Shown here: positions 16,443 through 26,010 of the stretch, piece after piece
How positions within the stretch are numbered: position 1 is the first letter of the stretch
Layout of the letters: every line of letters begins with the position of its first letter
Assembly: GCF_040499845.1 (NCBI RefSeq)
Contig: NZ_CP159342.1
Location: 1,798,001 to 1,862,000 of the forward strand
DNA: 64,000 nucleotides
Source: Micromonospora sp. CCTCC AA 2012012
GTDB taxonomy: Bacteria > Actinomycetota > Actinomycetes > Mycobacteriales > Micromonosporaceae
Direction of reading: 5' to 3'
Notes under the pieces: model-generated
Database searches by the model: none
Told to the model about the DNA's origin: nothing
What the model saw: the letters and a program-made list of their open reading frames with translations, nothing else
Position numbers and translations under genes: made by a program

Positions 16443-19265
16443 ATGAGCACAGAGCAGTTCGCCGACCGGCACATCGGTCCCGTCGCGGACGACGAGCGCC
16501 GGATGCTGGAGGCCGTCGGTTACAGCTCGGTCGACGAGTTGATGGACGCGGCGATCCCCGAGGTGATCCGCTGGCACGGCACCCTGGACCTGCCCGCCCC
16601 GGCCAGTGAGCACGACGCGCTGGCGGAGCTGCGGGCGCTGGCGGCCCGTAACACCGTCGCGGTGTCGATGATCGGGTTGGGCTACCACGGCACGCACACC
16701 CCGGCGGTGATCCGCCGTAACGTGCTGGAGAGCCCCGCCTGGTACACGGCGTACACGCCGTATCAGCCGGAGATCAGCCAGGGTCGGCTGGAGGCGCTGC
16801 TGAACTTCCAGACCATGGTGACCGACCTGACCGGGTTGGCGACGGCGAACGCGTCGATGCTCGACGAGGGCACCGCCGCGGCGGAGGCGATGACCCTCGC
16901 CCGCCGCGCATCCAAGGTCAAGAGTCCGGTGTACGTGGTCGACGCGGACACGCTGCCGCAGACCATCGCGGTGATCACCAGCCGGGCCGAGCCGCTCGGC
17001 ATCGACGTGCGGGTGCTCGACGTGGAGCGCGACGAGCTGCCGGGGGAGTTCTTCGGTCTGCACCTGCAGTACCCGGGCGCGTCGGGCGCGGTGCGGGACC
17101 ACCGGCCGCTGGTGGAGGCGGCGCACCGCGTCGGTGCGCTGGTGACCGTGGCGGCGGACCTGCTGGCGTTGACGCTGCTGCGTCCGCCGGGGGAGATCGG
17201 CGTGGACATCGCCGCAGGCACCACCCAGCGGTTCGGTGTGCCGATGGGGTTCGGTGGGCCGCACGCCGGCTACCTGGCGGTGCGGTCGGGTCTGGAGCGG
17301 ATGCTGCCGGGCCGGCTGGTGGGCGTGTCGAAGGACGCGGACGGCGCGGCGGCGTACCGGCTGGCGTTGCAGACGCGGGAGCAGCACATCCGGCGGGAGA
17401 AGGCGACCAGCAACATCTGCACCGCGCAGGTGCTGCTGGCGGTGATGGCCGGCATGTACGCCGTGTACCACGGGCCGGACGGGTTGCGGCGCATCGCGGG
17501 GCGTACCCGGGGCATGGCGGCGCGGCTCGCGGCGGGGTTGCGCGCCGGTGGCGTGCGGGTCGCGGACGTCGCGTTCTTCGACACCGTCACCGCGGTAGTG
17601 CCGGGTCGGGCGGCCGAGGTGGTCGCGGCCGCCGCGCAGCGGAACGTGAACCTGCGGCTGGTCGACGCCGACCGGGTCGGCATCTCCTGCGACGAGACCA
17701 CCACCGGCGGGCACCTGGCGGCGGTGTGGGCGGCGTTCGGCGTCGACGGCGTCGACGGTGACGTCGAGTCCGCGTTGCCGGAGGCGTTGGTGCGTACGTC
17801 GGACTTCCTGACCCACCCGGTGTTCCGCAGCCACCACTCGGAGACGGCGATGCTGCGGTACCTGCGGCGGTTGTCGGACTTCGACTACGCCCTGGACCGG
17901 GGCATGATCCCGCTGGGGTCGTGCACGATGAAGCTGAACGCCACCACCGAGATGGAGCCGGTGAGCTGGCCGGAGTTCGCGCACATCCACCCGTTCGCGC
18001 CGGCGGCGCAGACGGCCGGGTACCGGGACATGATCGCGCAGCTGGAGGGGTGGCTGGCGGAGGTGACCGGCTACGACGCGGTCAGCGTGCAGCCGAACGC
18101 CGGTTCCCAGGGTGAGCTGGCGGGGCTGCTGGCGATCCGGGCGTACCACAAGGGGCGTGGTGAGGGGCACCGGGACGTGTGTCTGATCCCGTCGTCGGCG
18201 CACGGCACCAACGCGGCGTCGGCGGTGATGGCGGGCATGCGGGTCGTGGTGGTGGCCTGCGACGACGACGGCAACGTCGACCTGGTCGACCTCGACACGA
18301 AGATCGACAAGCATCGCGACGCCCTCGCGGCGATCATGGTGACGTACCCGTCGACGCACGGGGTGTACGAGACGGGCATCGCGTCGCTGTGCGCGAAGGT
18401 CCACGACGCCGGCGGTCAGGTGTACGTCGACGGGGCGAACCTGAACGCGCTGGTCGGGTTCGCGAAGCCGGGGAAGTTCGGGGCGGACGTGTCGCACCTG
18501 AACCTGCACAAGACGTTCTGCATCCCGCACGGTGGTGGCGGGCCGGGGGTGGGTCCGGTGGCGGTGCGGGCGCACCTGGCGCCGTACCTGCCCGGTGATC
18601 CCCTCGCGGCGCACGCCGACGAGCGGCCGGCGATCTCGGCGGCGAACCACGGGTCGGCGGGGATCCTGCCGATCCCGTGGGCGTACCTGCGGATGATGGG
18701 CGCGTCGGGGCTGACCCGGGCGACGGGGGTGGCGGTGCTGGCGGCGAACTACGTGGCGGCGCGGCTGCGGGGGCACTTCCCGGTGCTGTACGCCGGCAAC
18801 AAGGGCCTGGTGGCGCACGAGTGCATCCTCGACCTGCGGCCGCTGACCCGGTCCACCGGGGTGACGGTGGACGACGTGGCGAAGCGGCTGATCGACTACG
18901 GCTTCCACGCCCCGACGATGTCGTTCCCGGTGGCGGGGACGCTGATGGTGGAGCCGACCGAGAGTGAGGACCTGGCCGAGCTGGACCGGTTCTGCGACGC
19001 GATGATCGCGATCCGGGCGGAGATCGACAAGGTGGGCTCGGGTGAGTGGCCGGCCGGGGACAATCCCCTGGCGAACGCCCCGCACACGGCGGCGATGGTG
19101 TCGGCCGACGAGTGGCCGCACCCGTACCCGCGGTCGGTGGGCGCGTACCCGGGCGGCACGGACCGGGCGGGGAAGTACTGGCCGCCGGTGCGGCGCATCG
19201 ACGGCGCGTACGGCGACCGGAACCTGGTGTGTTCGTGTCCGGCGCCGGAGGCGTTCGAGAGCTGA
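16443..19265 (+). CDS. gcvP: Glycine dehydrogenase (decarboxylating), P protein
   Basis: This PLP enzyme decarboxylates glycine and loads the remaining group onto GcvH. At 940 residues it is the fused alpha-beta form. It begins [17 protein letters not shown]. The N-half has [11 protein letters not shown] and the C-half the PLP lysine, Lys690, in [16 protein letters not shown]. The end is [17 protein letters not shown], typical of the family. Expression should follow glycine through the riboswitch just upstream. It holds the same place relative to the MerR gene as gcvB (Rv1832) in M. tuberculosis. Confidence 0.97.
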   Translation: MSTEQFADRHIGPVADDERRMLEAVGYSSVDELMDAAIPEVIRWHGTLDLPAPASEHDALAELRALAARNTVAVSMIGLGYHGTHTPAVIRRNVLESPAWYTAYTPYQPEISQGRLEALLNFQTMVTDLTGLATANASMLDEGTAAAEAMTLARRASKVKSPVYVVDADTLPQTIAVITSRAEPLGIDVRVLDVERDELPGEFFGLHLQYPGASGAVRDHRPLVEAAHRVGALVTVAADLLALTLLRPPGEIGVDIAAGTTQRFGVPMGFGGPHAGYLAVRSGLERMLPGRLVGVSKDADGAAAYRLALQTREQHIRREKATSNICTAQVLLAVMAGMYAVYHGPDGLRRIAGRTRGMAARLAAGLRAGGVRVADVAFFDTVTAVVPGRAAEVVAAAAQRNVNLRLVDADRVGISCDETTTGGHLAAVWAAFGVDGVDGDVESALPEALVRTSDFLTHPVFRSHHSETAMLRYLRRLSDFDYALDRGMIPLGSCTMKLNATTEMEPVSWPEFAHIHPFAPAAQTAGYRDMIAQLEGWLAEVTGYDAVSVQPNAGSQGELAGLLAIRAYHKGRGEGHRDVCLIPSSAHGTNAASAVMAGMRVVVVACDDDGNVDLVDLDTKIDKHRDALAAIMVTYPSTHGVYETGIASLCAKVHDAGGQVYVDGANLNALVGFAKPGKFGADVSHLNLHKTFCIPHGGGGPGVGPVAVRAHLAPYLPGDPLAAHADERPAISAANHGSAGILPIPWAYLRMMGASGLTRATGVAVLAANYVAARLRGHFPVLYAGNKGLVAHECILDLRPLTRSTGVTVDDVAKRLIDYGFHAPTMSFPVAGTLMVEPTESEDLAELDRFCDAMIAIRAEIDKVGSGEWPAGDNPLANAPHTAAMVSADEWPHPYPRSVGAYPGGTDRAGKYWPPVRRIDGAYGDRNLVCSCPAPEAFES

Positions 19266-19273
19266 GGCGGCAC

Positions 19274-19301
19274 GCCGGGGCGGTCGTGGTGCCGCCCCGG
19301 C
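19274..19301 (+). terminator. Hairpin after gcvP
   Basis: GCCGGGGCGG (19274-19283) and CCGCCCCGGC (19292-19301) form a perfect 10-bp stem with an 8-base loop, 8 bases after the stop of gcvP. There is no T-run, which is common in high-GC actinobacteria. Confidence 0.6.
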
Positions 19302-19378
19302 CGGTCGACCTGGGGAGGGCGGTCCCCGGACGGGGGACTAGCCTGGGTCGAACGGGTCAGGCACGCAGCGTGATTGCC

Positions 19379-19579
19379 TCAGGCCACGAGGGCGTGTCGG
19401 GCGGGGCCGCGGTGCGGGGCGATGGTGCTGCCGTCGGGGAGCAGTTCGCCGGTGTCCTCAAAGACGATGACACCGTTGCAGAGCAGGCTCCAGCCCTGCT
19501 CACGGAAGCAGGCGATGACCCGGGCGGCTTCGCGGTCGGTCGCCTCGGCGGAGGGGCAGGTGGGTTGGTGCTGGCACAT
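19379..19579 (-). CDS. DUF5999 family small protein (66 aa)
   Basis: It begins MCQHQPTCPSAEATDREAAR and continues with GWSLLCNGVIVFEDTGELLP and HRGPARH, a small conserved actinobacterial protein known as DUF5999. Three Cys and several His near the N-terminus could bind metal, but no function is known. I chose the ATG at 19579 because CCGGAGA lies just upstream and homologs begin MCQH; an upstream ATG would add 11 residues without a ribosome site. Confidence 0.8.
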   Translation of the reverse strand: MCQHQPTCPSAEATDREAARVIACFREQGWSLLCNGVIVFEDTGELLPDGSTIAPHRGPARHALVA

Positions 19580-19702
19580 CGGGTTCTCCGGACTGTGGGG
19601 GCACTGTGTCATGGTTCACATGACCAGTGACGCACAGTACCAAGCGGAACCGCGCCGTATCGAGCAGCCATCCGTCATGTTCACCGGAAATCCACTGAAC
19701 GG

Positions 19703-20899
19703 ATGAGGAAGAATGGGCCAGACGGCGTGGAAACGCTCCCACACGCGCTGATCGACGTACCGGCCGCTCCCGCGGGCTGCCGTGGCCGGCTCGTCGAGCG
19801 GGCCCGGCTGCAGTGGTGGCCGGCCGACGGCGGCGACCCGGCCGCCCTGGCGCAGGAGTTCCTGGTCACGCACGGTGTCGACGTGACCGACCTGGGCCGC
19901 CCCGCCCGGCACGACCCCGACGGCGTCTGCGGCGCCGCCTTCTACCTCTCCGCCGCGGCGGGCGCTCTGGCCGTCGGCGCGCCACCCGGCCCGCCCAGCC
20001 CCGTGCCCGCCCTGCCCGAGCTGGTCGTCGTCGTCTACGGGCACGCCGCGCGGGCCGCCCACCCCGGCCCCGTCGGCCGTGACCCGGGCTGGTGGCTGGG
20101 GGACTGGCGGGACAGCTGGACCCCCCGGCGGCACGCCGAGGCCGTCGAGGCGGTCCGCGCCGCCATCGGCCGCGGCGACGTCTATCAGGTCAACGTGGTC
20201 GGGCACGCCGCCGCCGCGTACAGCGGGGACCCCCGACCGGCCCTCGCGCGCCTCGGCGCCCTGCCCGGCGCCCGCTACGGCGGCACCCTCACCGGCCTCG
20301 GCTGGGCGATCGGCTGCGCCTCCCCGGAGACCCTCGTCGAGGTCACCGACGGACGGCTGGTCACCCGGCCGATCAAGGGCACCCGGCCGGCGACCCCCGC
20401 CGGGCGGCGCGAGCTGCTCGCCTCCACCAAGGAACGCGCCGAACACGTCATGATCGTCGACCTGGAGCGCAACGACCTGGCCCGGGTGGCCCGCACCGGC
20501 ACCGTCCGGGTCGACGAGCTGTTCGCCGTACGCCGGTGGTGTGACCTGTGGCAGGCCGAGTCGACGGTCTCCGCGGCGGTCGGGGACGGTCTGGGCCTGG
20601 CCGACCTGCTGCGGGCGGTCTGCCCGGGCGGCTCGGTCACCGGCGCCCCGAAACGCGCCGCGCTGCACGAGATCGCCGCGCGGGAACCCGTCGGGCGGGG
20701 CGCCGGCATGGGCGCGCTCGGCTGGATCGCCCCCGGCCGGATCGACCTCGGGCTGACCATCCGCACCGTGGCCGCCGACACCGAACAGCTGCACGTGTGG
20801 GCCGGCGGCGGCATCACCTGGGACAGCGACCCGACCGCCGAGGTCGCCGAGGCCGCCGCGAAGGCCGCGCCGCTGCGCGCGCTGCTCGCCGCAAGCTGA
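19703..20899 (+). CDS. pabB: Aminodeoxychorismate synthase component I (PabB-like, 398 aa)
   Basis: A chorismate-binding domain fills the C-terminal 260 residues: GDVYQVNV, PIKGTRPATP, IVDLERNDLARV, PGGSVTGAPKRAA and AGGGITWDSDP. The Pro-Ile-Lys-Gly motif marks PabB rather than TrpE. It makes 4-amino-4-deoxychorismate for folate. There is no fused glutaminase. The start is uncertain: ATG 19703 and GTG 19727 are both in frame and neither has a good ribosome site. Anthranilate synthase is a less likely alternative. Confidence 0.85.
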   Translation: MRKNGPDGVETLPHALIDVPAAPAGCRGRLVERARLQWWPADGGDPAALAQEFLVTHGVDVTDLGRPARHDPDGVCGAAFYLSAAAGALAVGAPPGPPSPVPALPELVVVVYGHAARAAHPGPVGRDPGWWLGDWRDSWTPRRHAEAVEAVRAAIGRGDVYQVNVVGHAAAAYSGDPRPALARLGALPGARYGGTLTGLGWAIGCASPETLVEVTDGRLVTRPIKGTRPATPAGRRELLASTKERAEHVMIVDLERNDLARVARTGTVRVDELFAVRRWCDLWQAESTVSAAVGDGLGLADLLRAVCPGGSVTGAPKRAALHEIAAREPVGRGAGMGALGWIAPGRIDLGLTIRTVAADTEQLHVWAGGGITWDSDPTAEVAEAAAKAAPLRALLAAS

Positions 20900-20970
20900 A
20901 TGTCGGGTGCCGACCGTGCCGCCACCTGCCACAATGGATTGATCATGACGGGGGTGGAGGCGAGGCGGGA

Positions 20971-21948
20971 GTGCTACCGAATCAGGTCGTCGACACCACG
21001 CTGGTGCCGGCGGCGCAGCGCTTCGACTTCTGGCACGCGTTGGTCGCGCAGGAGACCGCGCCCGCCCACATCAGCAGCCCACACCTGCACGACTTCCGCG
21101 CCTACGCCCGGGCCGTCGACCTGGACCGGATCACCCTGACCGCGCTGCGCTACCCCTCGCTGGACACCATCCGGCCGGCCACCCTGGTCCGCCGGCACGA
21201 GGCGGACGTCTACCTGGTGGCGCTGCCGGTGGCCGGGCGCAGCGCGCTGGTCCAGGACCGGCAGGAGGTGCAGCTGAGCGAGGCGTCGGAGTTCACCTTC
21301 CTGGACGCCTCCCGCCCGCACGTGGCAAGCCACCGGGCGACCGGACCGGAACCGCTGGACAACCTCACGGTGCAGATCCCGCACCACGAGCTGCCCCTGC
21401 CGCCGGACCGGGTGCGCCGGCTGCTCGCCGCGCGGCTGCGCGCCGACCGGGGGATGGGCGCGCTGCTGGCCCAGCACGTGCGTCGCATCGCCCGGCACCC
21501 CGAGCAGTACGCCCCCACCGACGCGCCGGTGCTGGCGCGGGTGACGCTGGACCTGGTGTCGGCGACCCTGGCGCAGCACCTCGGCCGCAGCGGTGACCTG
21601 CCGGTCGAGGTGCGCCAGAACGCCCTGCGCGCCCGCGTCGACGCGTTCATCGACCGGCACCTCGGCGACGCGGCGCTGACCCCGGCGACGGTGGCCGCCG
21701 CGCACCACCTGTCGCTGCGCTCCCTGCACCGGCTCTTCGCCGACGGCGACCTGACCGTGGCGGCCACGATCCGCTCGCGGCGGCTGGACCGCTGCCGCCG
21801 CGACCTGGCCGACCCGCTGCTGGCCGAGCTGTCGGTGCGGGCCGTCGCCGCCCGGTGGGGCTTCGCCGACCAGGCGCACTTCAGTCGGGCGTTCCGTGCC
21901 GCGTACGGGTGCTCGCCGCGCGCCTGGCGCGACGCCGCCCGGCGGTGA
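20971..21948 (+). CDS. AraC family transcriptional regulator (325 aa)
   Basis: Residues 1-200 resemble the AraC-type ligand-binding region found in NitR/FeaR-like proteins (start VVDTTLVPAAQRFDFWHALV). Residues 220-320 are two helix-turn-helices, with HHLSLRSLHRLFAD and VAARWGFADQAHFSRAFRAA, the AraC signature. GTG start at 20971 after AGGCGGGA. It follows pabB by 71 bases and is convergent with the peptidase gene, so its target is not obvious. Confidence 0.85.
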   Translation: MLPNQVVDTTLVPAAQRFDFWHALVAQETAPAHISSPHLHDFRAYARAVDLDRITLTALRYPSLDTIRPATLVRRHEADVYLVALPVAGRSALVQDRQEVQLSEASEFTFLDASRPHVASHRATGPEPLDNLTVQIPHHELPLPPDRVRRLLAARLRADRGMGALLAQHVRRIARHPEQYAPTDAPVLARVTLDLVSATLAQHLGRSGDLPVEVRQNALRARVDAFIDRHLGDAALTPATVAAAHHLSLRSLHRLFADGDLTVAATIRSRRLDRCRRDLADPLLAELSVRAVAARWGFADQAHFSRAFRAAYGCSPRAWRDAARR

Positions 21949-21954
21949 GGCGGG

Positions 21955-22902
21955 TCAGGCCCGCGCGAAGGAGTCCAACGCCGCCACGACCCGTTCGGTC
22001 ATCCCGTGCCCGGTGCCGTGGCCGCCGCCCTCGACGATCTCCAGCCGGGCGTCCGGCCAGCCCTGGGTGAGCTGCCACGCGATGTCCGGTGGGCCGCTGA
22101 CGTCGAGGCGGCCCTGCACCAGCACGCCCGGGATGCCGGCGAGCCGGCCGGCATCGCGCAGCAGCTGCCCGTCGGGCAGGAACCCGCGGTGGGCGAAGTA
22201 GTGGGTGACCAGCCGGGCGAACCCGTACCGGAACACCGGGTCGGCGAACCGGGGGCTGGGCCGGTGCCCGCCGGCGAGTGAGACGTGTACGTCCTCCCAG
22301 TCGCACCAGTCGCGGGCGGCCCGCTCCCGCACCCGCGGGTCCGGATCGTTCACCAGGCGGGCGTACGCGGCGGACAGGTCACCGTCGCGGTCGGCCTCGG
22401 GCACGCCGGCGCGGAAGCGGGCCCACTCGGCGGGGAAGATCCGCCCCATGTCCCGGGTGAGCCACTCGATCTCCCGGTCGGTGTTCGCCACCACGCTGAA
22501 CAGCATCAGCGCGGTGACCCGCGCCGGGTGCCGCTGGGCGTACGCCAGGGCGAGCGAGGAACCCCAGGACGCGCCGTGCAGCAGCCACCGGTCGATGCCC
22601 AGGTGCGCGCGCAGCAGCTCCATGTCGGCCAGCAGGTGTGCGGTGGTGTTCGTGGCCAGGTCGACGGTCGGGTCGGCGGCCGACGGGGTGCTGCGGCCGC
22701 AGCCGCGCTGGTCGAACAGGACGATCCGGTAGGCGGTCGGGTCGAAGTGCCGACGCCAGCCGGGGGTGGCGCCCGAGCCGGGGCCGCCGTGCACCACCAG
22801 CGCGGGCCGGCCGTCGGGATTGCCGCAGGTCTCCCAGTAGAGGCGCTGCCCGTCGCCGACGTCGAGCATCCCGTGGTCGTACGGCTCGATCGGTGGATAC
22901 AT
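21955..22902 (-). CDS. pip: Proline iminopeptidase (315 aa)
   Basis: This alpha/beta hydrolase of the S33 family releases N-terminal proline. The start YPPIEPYDHGMLDVGDGQRL, the oxyanion VVHGGPGSG, the FDQRGCGRS loop and the nucleophile Ser in GASWGSSLA are characteristic. The Asp is in QGRLDVSGP and the His in GGGHGTG. Length is normal. It is divergent from the MarR gene at 22954, with an 18-bp palindrome in the 51-bp gap, so MarR probably represses it. Confidence 0.92.
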   Translation of the reverse strand: MYPPIEPYDHGMLDVGDGQRLYWETCGNPDGRPALVVHGGPGSGATPGWRRHFDPTAYRIVLFDQRGCGRSTPSAADPTVDLATNTTAHLLADMELLRAHLGIDRWLLHGASWGSSLALAYAQRHPARVTALMLFSVVANTDREIEWLTRDMGRIFPAEWARFRAGVPEADRDGDLSAAYARLVNDPDPRVRERAARDWCDWEDVHVSLAGGHRPSPRFADPVFRYGFARLVTHYFAHRGFLPDGQLLRDAGRLAGIPGVLVQGRLDVSGPPDIAWQLTQGWPDARLEIVEGGGHGTGHGMTERVVAALDSFARA

Positions 22903-22926
22903 CGCGCTCCCTCCCGCACCCCCGAA

Positions 22927-22944
22927 TGCAACAGCGCTGTTACA
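22927..22944. promoter_or_regulatory. Palindromic operator between pip and marR
   Basis: AACAGCGCTGTT (22930-22941) is a perfect 12-bp palindrome, extended to 18 bp (TGCA...TACA) with one mismatched pair. It lies 10 bases upstream of the MarR start and 25 from the pip start, the place expected for a MarR operator controlling both. Confidence 0.6.
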
Positions 22945-22953
22945 TTAGCCGAC

Positions 22954-23460
22954 GTGACCGGACCACCCGACCGCGCGGCGCTGGGCACCCTGCTGCGCCA
23001 CGTCCTCGACCTGCTCGACGGCGACGTCGCCGCCGTCCAGGCCGACCTCGGCCTCACCGACTACCGGCCCCGCTTCTCACCCCTGGTACGGGTGCTCGTC
23101 GCCGACGGGCCGCTGCCCATCCGGGACCTCGCCACCCGGGTCGGCGTCACCCACTCCGCCGCCAGCCAGACCGTCGCCCAGATGCACCGCGCCGGACTGG
23201 TCACCCTCACCCCCGGCCGGGACGCCCGACAGCGCGTCGTCACCCTCACCGACCGGGCACACACCCTGTTGCCCGCCATCGAGGCCGAATGGGCGGCCAC
23301 CACCACCGCCATGCGGCAACTCGACACCGAACTGCCCGTGCCGCTGGCTGACGAGCTGTCCGCCGTCCTGGCCGCACTGCGCCGCCGGCCGCTGCGCGCC
23401 CGCATCGCCGACACCGGCCTCGCCGTACGCCGTACGGGCGACGGTAGGGTCGGCGGGTGA
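22954..23460 (+). CDS. MarR family transcriptional regulator (168 aa)
   Basis: The winged helix is LPIRDLATRVGVTHSAASQT followed by the wing GRDARQRVVTLT. GTG start 10 bases after an almost perfect 18-bp palindrome. The stop overlaps the TetR gene by 4 bases. It probably represses itself and the divergent proline iminopeptidase gene (inference from operator position). Confidence 0.85.
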   Translation: MTGPPDRAALGTLLRHVLDLLDGDVAAVQADLGLTDYRPRFSPLVRVLVADGPLPIRDLATRVGVTHSAASQTVAQMHRAGLVTLTPGRDARQRVVTLTDRAHTLLPAIEAEWAATTTAMRQLDTELPVPLADELSAVLAALRRRPLRARIADTGLAVRRTGDGRVGG

Positions 23461-24251
23461 CCATCGAGTACAGCGGCACCGGCGACCCGGCCCGCAGCCT
23501 CGCCCTGCTCTGGCGTACCCGGGAACGGCCCAGCCGCCGCGGCGGCGACCTCACCGTCGCCCGGATCGTGCACGCGGCCATCGAGGTCGCCGACGCCGAA
23601 GGACTCGCCGCGCTGTCCATGCGCCGCGTCGCCGAACGCCTCGGCGTCGGCACCATGTCCCTCTACACCCACGTACCCGGCAAGGGCGAACTGCTCGACG
23701 TCATGCTCGACACCGTCCACGGCGAAACCGCCCGCCCCGACGACGTGCCCGGCGGCTGGCGCGGCCGGCTCACCCAGATCGCCCGCGAGAACTTCGCGCT
23801 CCACCTGCGCCACCCGTGGCTGCTCCAGATCGCCACCACCCGCCCACCCCTGGGCCCCCAGGTCACCGCCAAGTACGAGTACGAACTGCGCGCCGTCGAC
23901 GGCATCGGCCTCACCGACCTGGAGATGGACTCCGTCGTCACCCTCGTCACCAGCCACGTCCACGGCGCCGTACGCGGCGCGGTCGAGGCCGCCCAGGCCG
24001 CCCAACGCACCGGCATGACCGACGCGCAGTGGTGGCAGGCCCACGCCCCCTACCTGGAGAAGGTCCTCGACCCCCGACGCTTCCCCCTCGCCGCCCGCGT
24101 CGGCACCACCGCCGGGCAGGAGTACCAGGCCGCCGCCGACCCCCACCGGGCGTTCGAGTTCGGCCTCGCGCGGATCCTCGACGGCATCGAGGTCCTCGTC
24201 CGCGACCGCGACACGACGACCGGACACACCGAACCCGCGACGGACCGATAA
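23457..24251 (+). CDS. TetR family transcriptional regulator (264 aa)
   Basis: The helix-turn-helix is LTVARIVHAAIEVADAEGL, then MRRVAERLGVGTMSLYTHV with the conserved LYxHV. The larger C-terminal domain, with WLLQIATTRPPLGP, is of the TetR_C_1 type seen in tetracycline and macrolide efflux regulators. The GTG overlaps the MarR stop (GTGA), so two repressors are made from one transcript. Ligand unknown. Confidence 0.85.
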   Translation: MTIEYSGTGDPARSLALLWRTRERPSRRGGDLTVARIVHAAIEVADAEGLAALSMRRVAERLGVGTMSLYTHVPGKGELLDVMLDTVHGETARPDDVPGGWRGRLTQIARENFALHLRHPWLLQIATTRPPLGPQVTAKYEYELRAVDGIGLTDLEMDSVVTLVTSHVHGAVRGAVEAAQAAQRTGMTDAQWWQAHAPYLEKVLDPRRFPLAARVGTTAGQEYQAAADPHRAFEFGLARILDGIEVLVRDRDTTTGHTEPATDR

Positions 24252-24261
24252 CCTTTCCGAC

Positions 24262-24771
24262 ATGACCATGCGCCCCATCCGGATCATCGGCGACCCCGTG
24301 CTGCGCAGCCCGTGCGACCCGGTGACCAGCTTCGACGCCGACCTGCGGGCCCTGGTCGCCGACCTGATGGACACCCTGCTCGGCGCACCCGGCCGGGCCG
24401 GCGTGGCCGCCCCCCAGATCGGCGTCAGCGCCCAGGTGTTCGTCTACGACGCCGACGGCCACCGCGGCCACCTGGTCAACCCCACCCTGGAACTGTCCGA
24501 GGAACTCCAGGACGACGACGAGGGCTGCCTGTCCATCCCCGGGCTCTATTTCCCGACCCCACGGGCCATGCACGCCACCGCCCGCGGGTTCGACCAGCAC
24601 GGCCAGCCGCTGACCATCTCCGGCAGCGGCTTCCTGGCCCGCGCCCTCCAGCACGAGACCGACCACCTGCACGGCCGCCTCTACGTCGACACCCTGCGCG
24701 GCGACACCCGCCGCAAGGCGCTGCGGGAGATCCGCGCCGGCCGGTTCGACTCACCCAGCCGGCAACGCTGA
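24262..24771 (+). CDS. def: Peptide deformylase
   Basis: It removes the formyl group from the initiator methionine of new proteins. The three motifs are present: GVAAPQIG (G-x-G-x-A-x-P-Q type with Val-Ala), EGCLSIPG with the metal Cys, and QHETDHLHG with two metal His and the catalytic Glu. Length 169 aa fits the actinobacterial group. The gene lacks a clear ribosome site and starts 10 bases after the TetR stop, so translation may be coupled. A second ATG at 24268 is possible. Actinobacteria often carry several def genes. Confidence 0.92.
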   Translation: MTMRPIRIIGDPVLRSPCDPVTSFDADLRALVADLMDTLLGAPGRAGVAAPQIGVSAQVFVYDADGHRGHLVNPTLELSEELQDDDEGCLSIPGLYFPTPRAMHATARGFDQHGQPLTISGSGFLARALQHETDHLHGRLYVDTLRGDTRRKALREIRAGRFDSPSRQR

Positions 24772-24781
24772 CCGCACGCCC

Positions 24782-25555
24782 TCACCGCCGGAACTCGAGC
24801 CCGCACTCCACGAAATCCGCGACCCGGGTGAACCCGAGCCGCTCGTACAGCCGCACCGCGGCCAGATTGTCCGCCCGCACGTTCAGCGTGACGTGGTCGA
24901 CGGTGTCACGCAGCCGGACACAGAGCGCCGCCACCGCCGCGCCCGCCAGGCCCCGCCCACGCATCCGGGGATGGGTGGTGACGTTGCCGAGCGCGGCGAC
25001 CCGCCAGGTCGGCGACCACACGTGCACCCCGGCCACCGCCACCAGCTCGTCGCCGTCACGAACACCCACGTACTGACCGGTGTCCAGCATCCGCGGGTCG
25101 AACCAGTTGCCGGGATACGCGACCGCGTAGAGGTCCAGCAGAGCGGGCAGGTCCGCGCCGTCCAGCACCTGCCCGGCCGGGGCCACCGCGGTCAGCCGCG
25201 CCGGATCGGTCAACGCCATCCGGTGATGCTCGGCCGCCGCCGTCACGTCGAACCGCTCGGTCAACGCCGCCGACAGGCCGGGGGACAGGTGCGCCCACAG
25301 CCGCGCCGGCAACACCGGCGCCAGCTCCACCAGCAGCGCCGCCAGCTCCCCGGCGTCCCCGGGCGCCGCGAACGCCAGCAACGTCGGCAGCTCCACCCCG
25401 TGGTACAGCAGCGCCACCTGGTCACCCCGCCGGAACCACGACGTGTACGGCCAGAAGAAGTCGTCCAGATCACCGAGCTGGTAGGCGTGCAGCACCGGAT
25501 CCCGCGCCAGCAGGGCGGCCAGGACGGCACGGTCGTGCTCGGCGCGGACCGGCAT
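24782..25555 (-). CDS. GNAT family N-acetyltransferase (257 aa)
   Basis: The C-terminal half is a GNAT fold: VAVAGVHVWSPTWRVAALGN, HPRMRGRGLAGAAVAAL (acetyl-CoA loop) and AVRLYERLGFTRV. The N-terminal half (LLARDPVLHAYQLGDLDDFFW) is the extra domain found in a GNAT subgroup of unknown substrate. ATG at 25555 starts shortly after the stop of the HxlR gene on the same strand, so both may be one operon. Confidence 0.82.
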   Translation of the reverse strand: MPVRAEHDRAVLAALLARDPVLHAYQLGDLDDFFWPYTSWFRRGDQVALLYHGVELPTLLAFAAPGDAGELAALLVELAPVLPARLWAHLSPGLSAALTERFDVTAAAEHHRMALTDPARLTAVAPAGQVLDGADLPALLDLYAVAYPGNWFDPRMLDTGQYVGVRDGDELVAVAGVHVWSPTWRVAALGNVTTHPRMRGRGLAGAAVAALCVRLRDTVDHVTLNVRADNLAAVRLYERLGFTRVADFVECGLEFRR

Positions 25556-25560
25556 CGCGG

Positions 25561-25917
25561 TCAGCAGCCGGCCTGCGGCGCCGCGGGCAGGTTCTCGTGC
25601 GCCCACCGACCCAGGGCGTCCAACGCCGGCAGCAGCGCCGCCCCGCGCTCGGTGAGCTGATAGGTCACCCCCAGCGGAGGACCCTCCCGCACCGTCCGGG
25701 ACACCAGCCCCACCCGGCACAACTCACCCAGCCGGTCCGACAACACGGACTCACTGATCCCCGGCAGCGCCCGGGTCAGCTCGGCGAACCCCGCCGGACC
25801 GTGGGCGAGGGTGCCCAGCAGCACACCGTTCCACCGCTTCCCGAGGAACGCGAAGGCCCGGGCGAGACCCCCGTCGCACGCCCGCGGCGCGCCACCCGCT
25901 TCCGGCCTGACCGTCAT
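25561..25917 (-). CDS. HxlR family transcriptional regulator (118 aa)
   Basis: The winged helix has FLGKRWNGVLLGTLAHGPAG, LPGISESVLSDRLGELCRVG and the wing GVTYQLTERGAAL, all typical of HxlR. One Cys near the N-terminus (RACDGG) could serve as a redox or electrophile sensor, as in other HxlR members. It is divergent from the nitroreductase at 26011 with an inverted repeat in the gap, suggesting it controls that gene. Confidence 0.87.
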   Translation of the reverse strand: MTVRPEAGGAPRACDGGLARAFAFLGKRWNGVLLGTLAHGPAGFAELTRALPGISESVLSDRLGELCRVGLVSRTVREGPPLGVTYQLTERGAALLPALDALGRWAHENLPAAPQAGC

Positions 25918-25953
25918 GTTCCCAGGATACGGGGCCCACCGACAGACATAGGC

Positions 25954-25970
25954 GCTAGGAAAAAGCTAGC
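25954..25970. promoter_or_regulatory. Inverted repeat GCTAG-N6-GCTAGC between hxlR and nitroreductase
   Basis: GCTAG (25954-25958) and GCTAGC (25965-25970) form an inverted repeat around an A-rich centre (GAAAAA). This is the only A-rich spot in the divergent gap. It is the likely HxlR operator and overlaps the expected promoters. Confidence 0.45.
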
Positions 25971-26010
25971 TGCTACCGTTGCCGCAGGACCCCCTAGCGA
26001 AGGAACCCCG

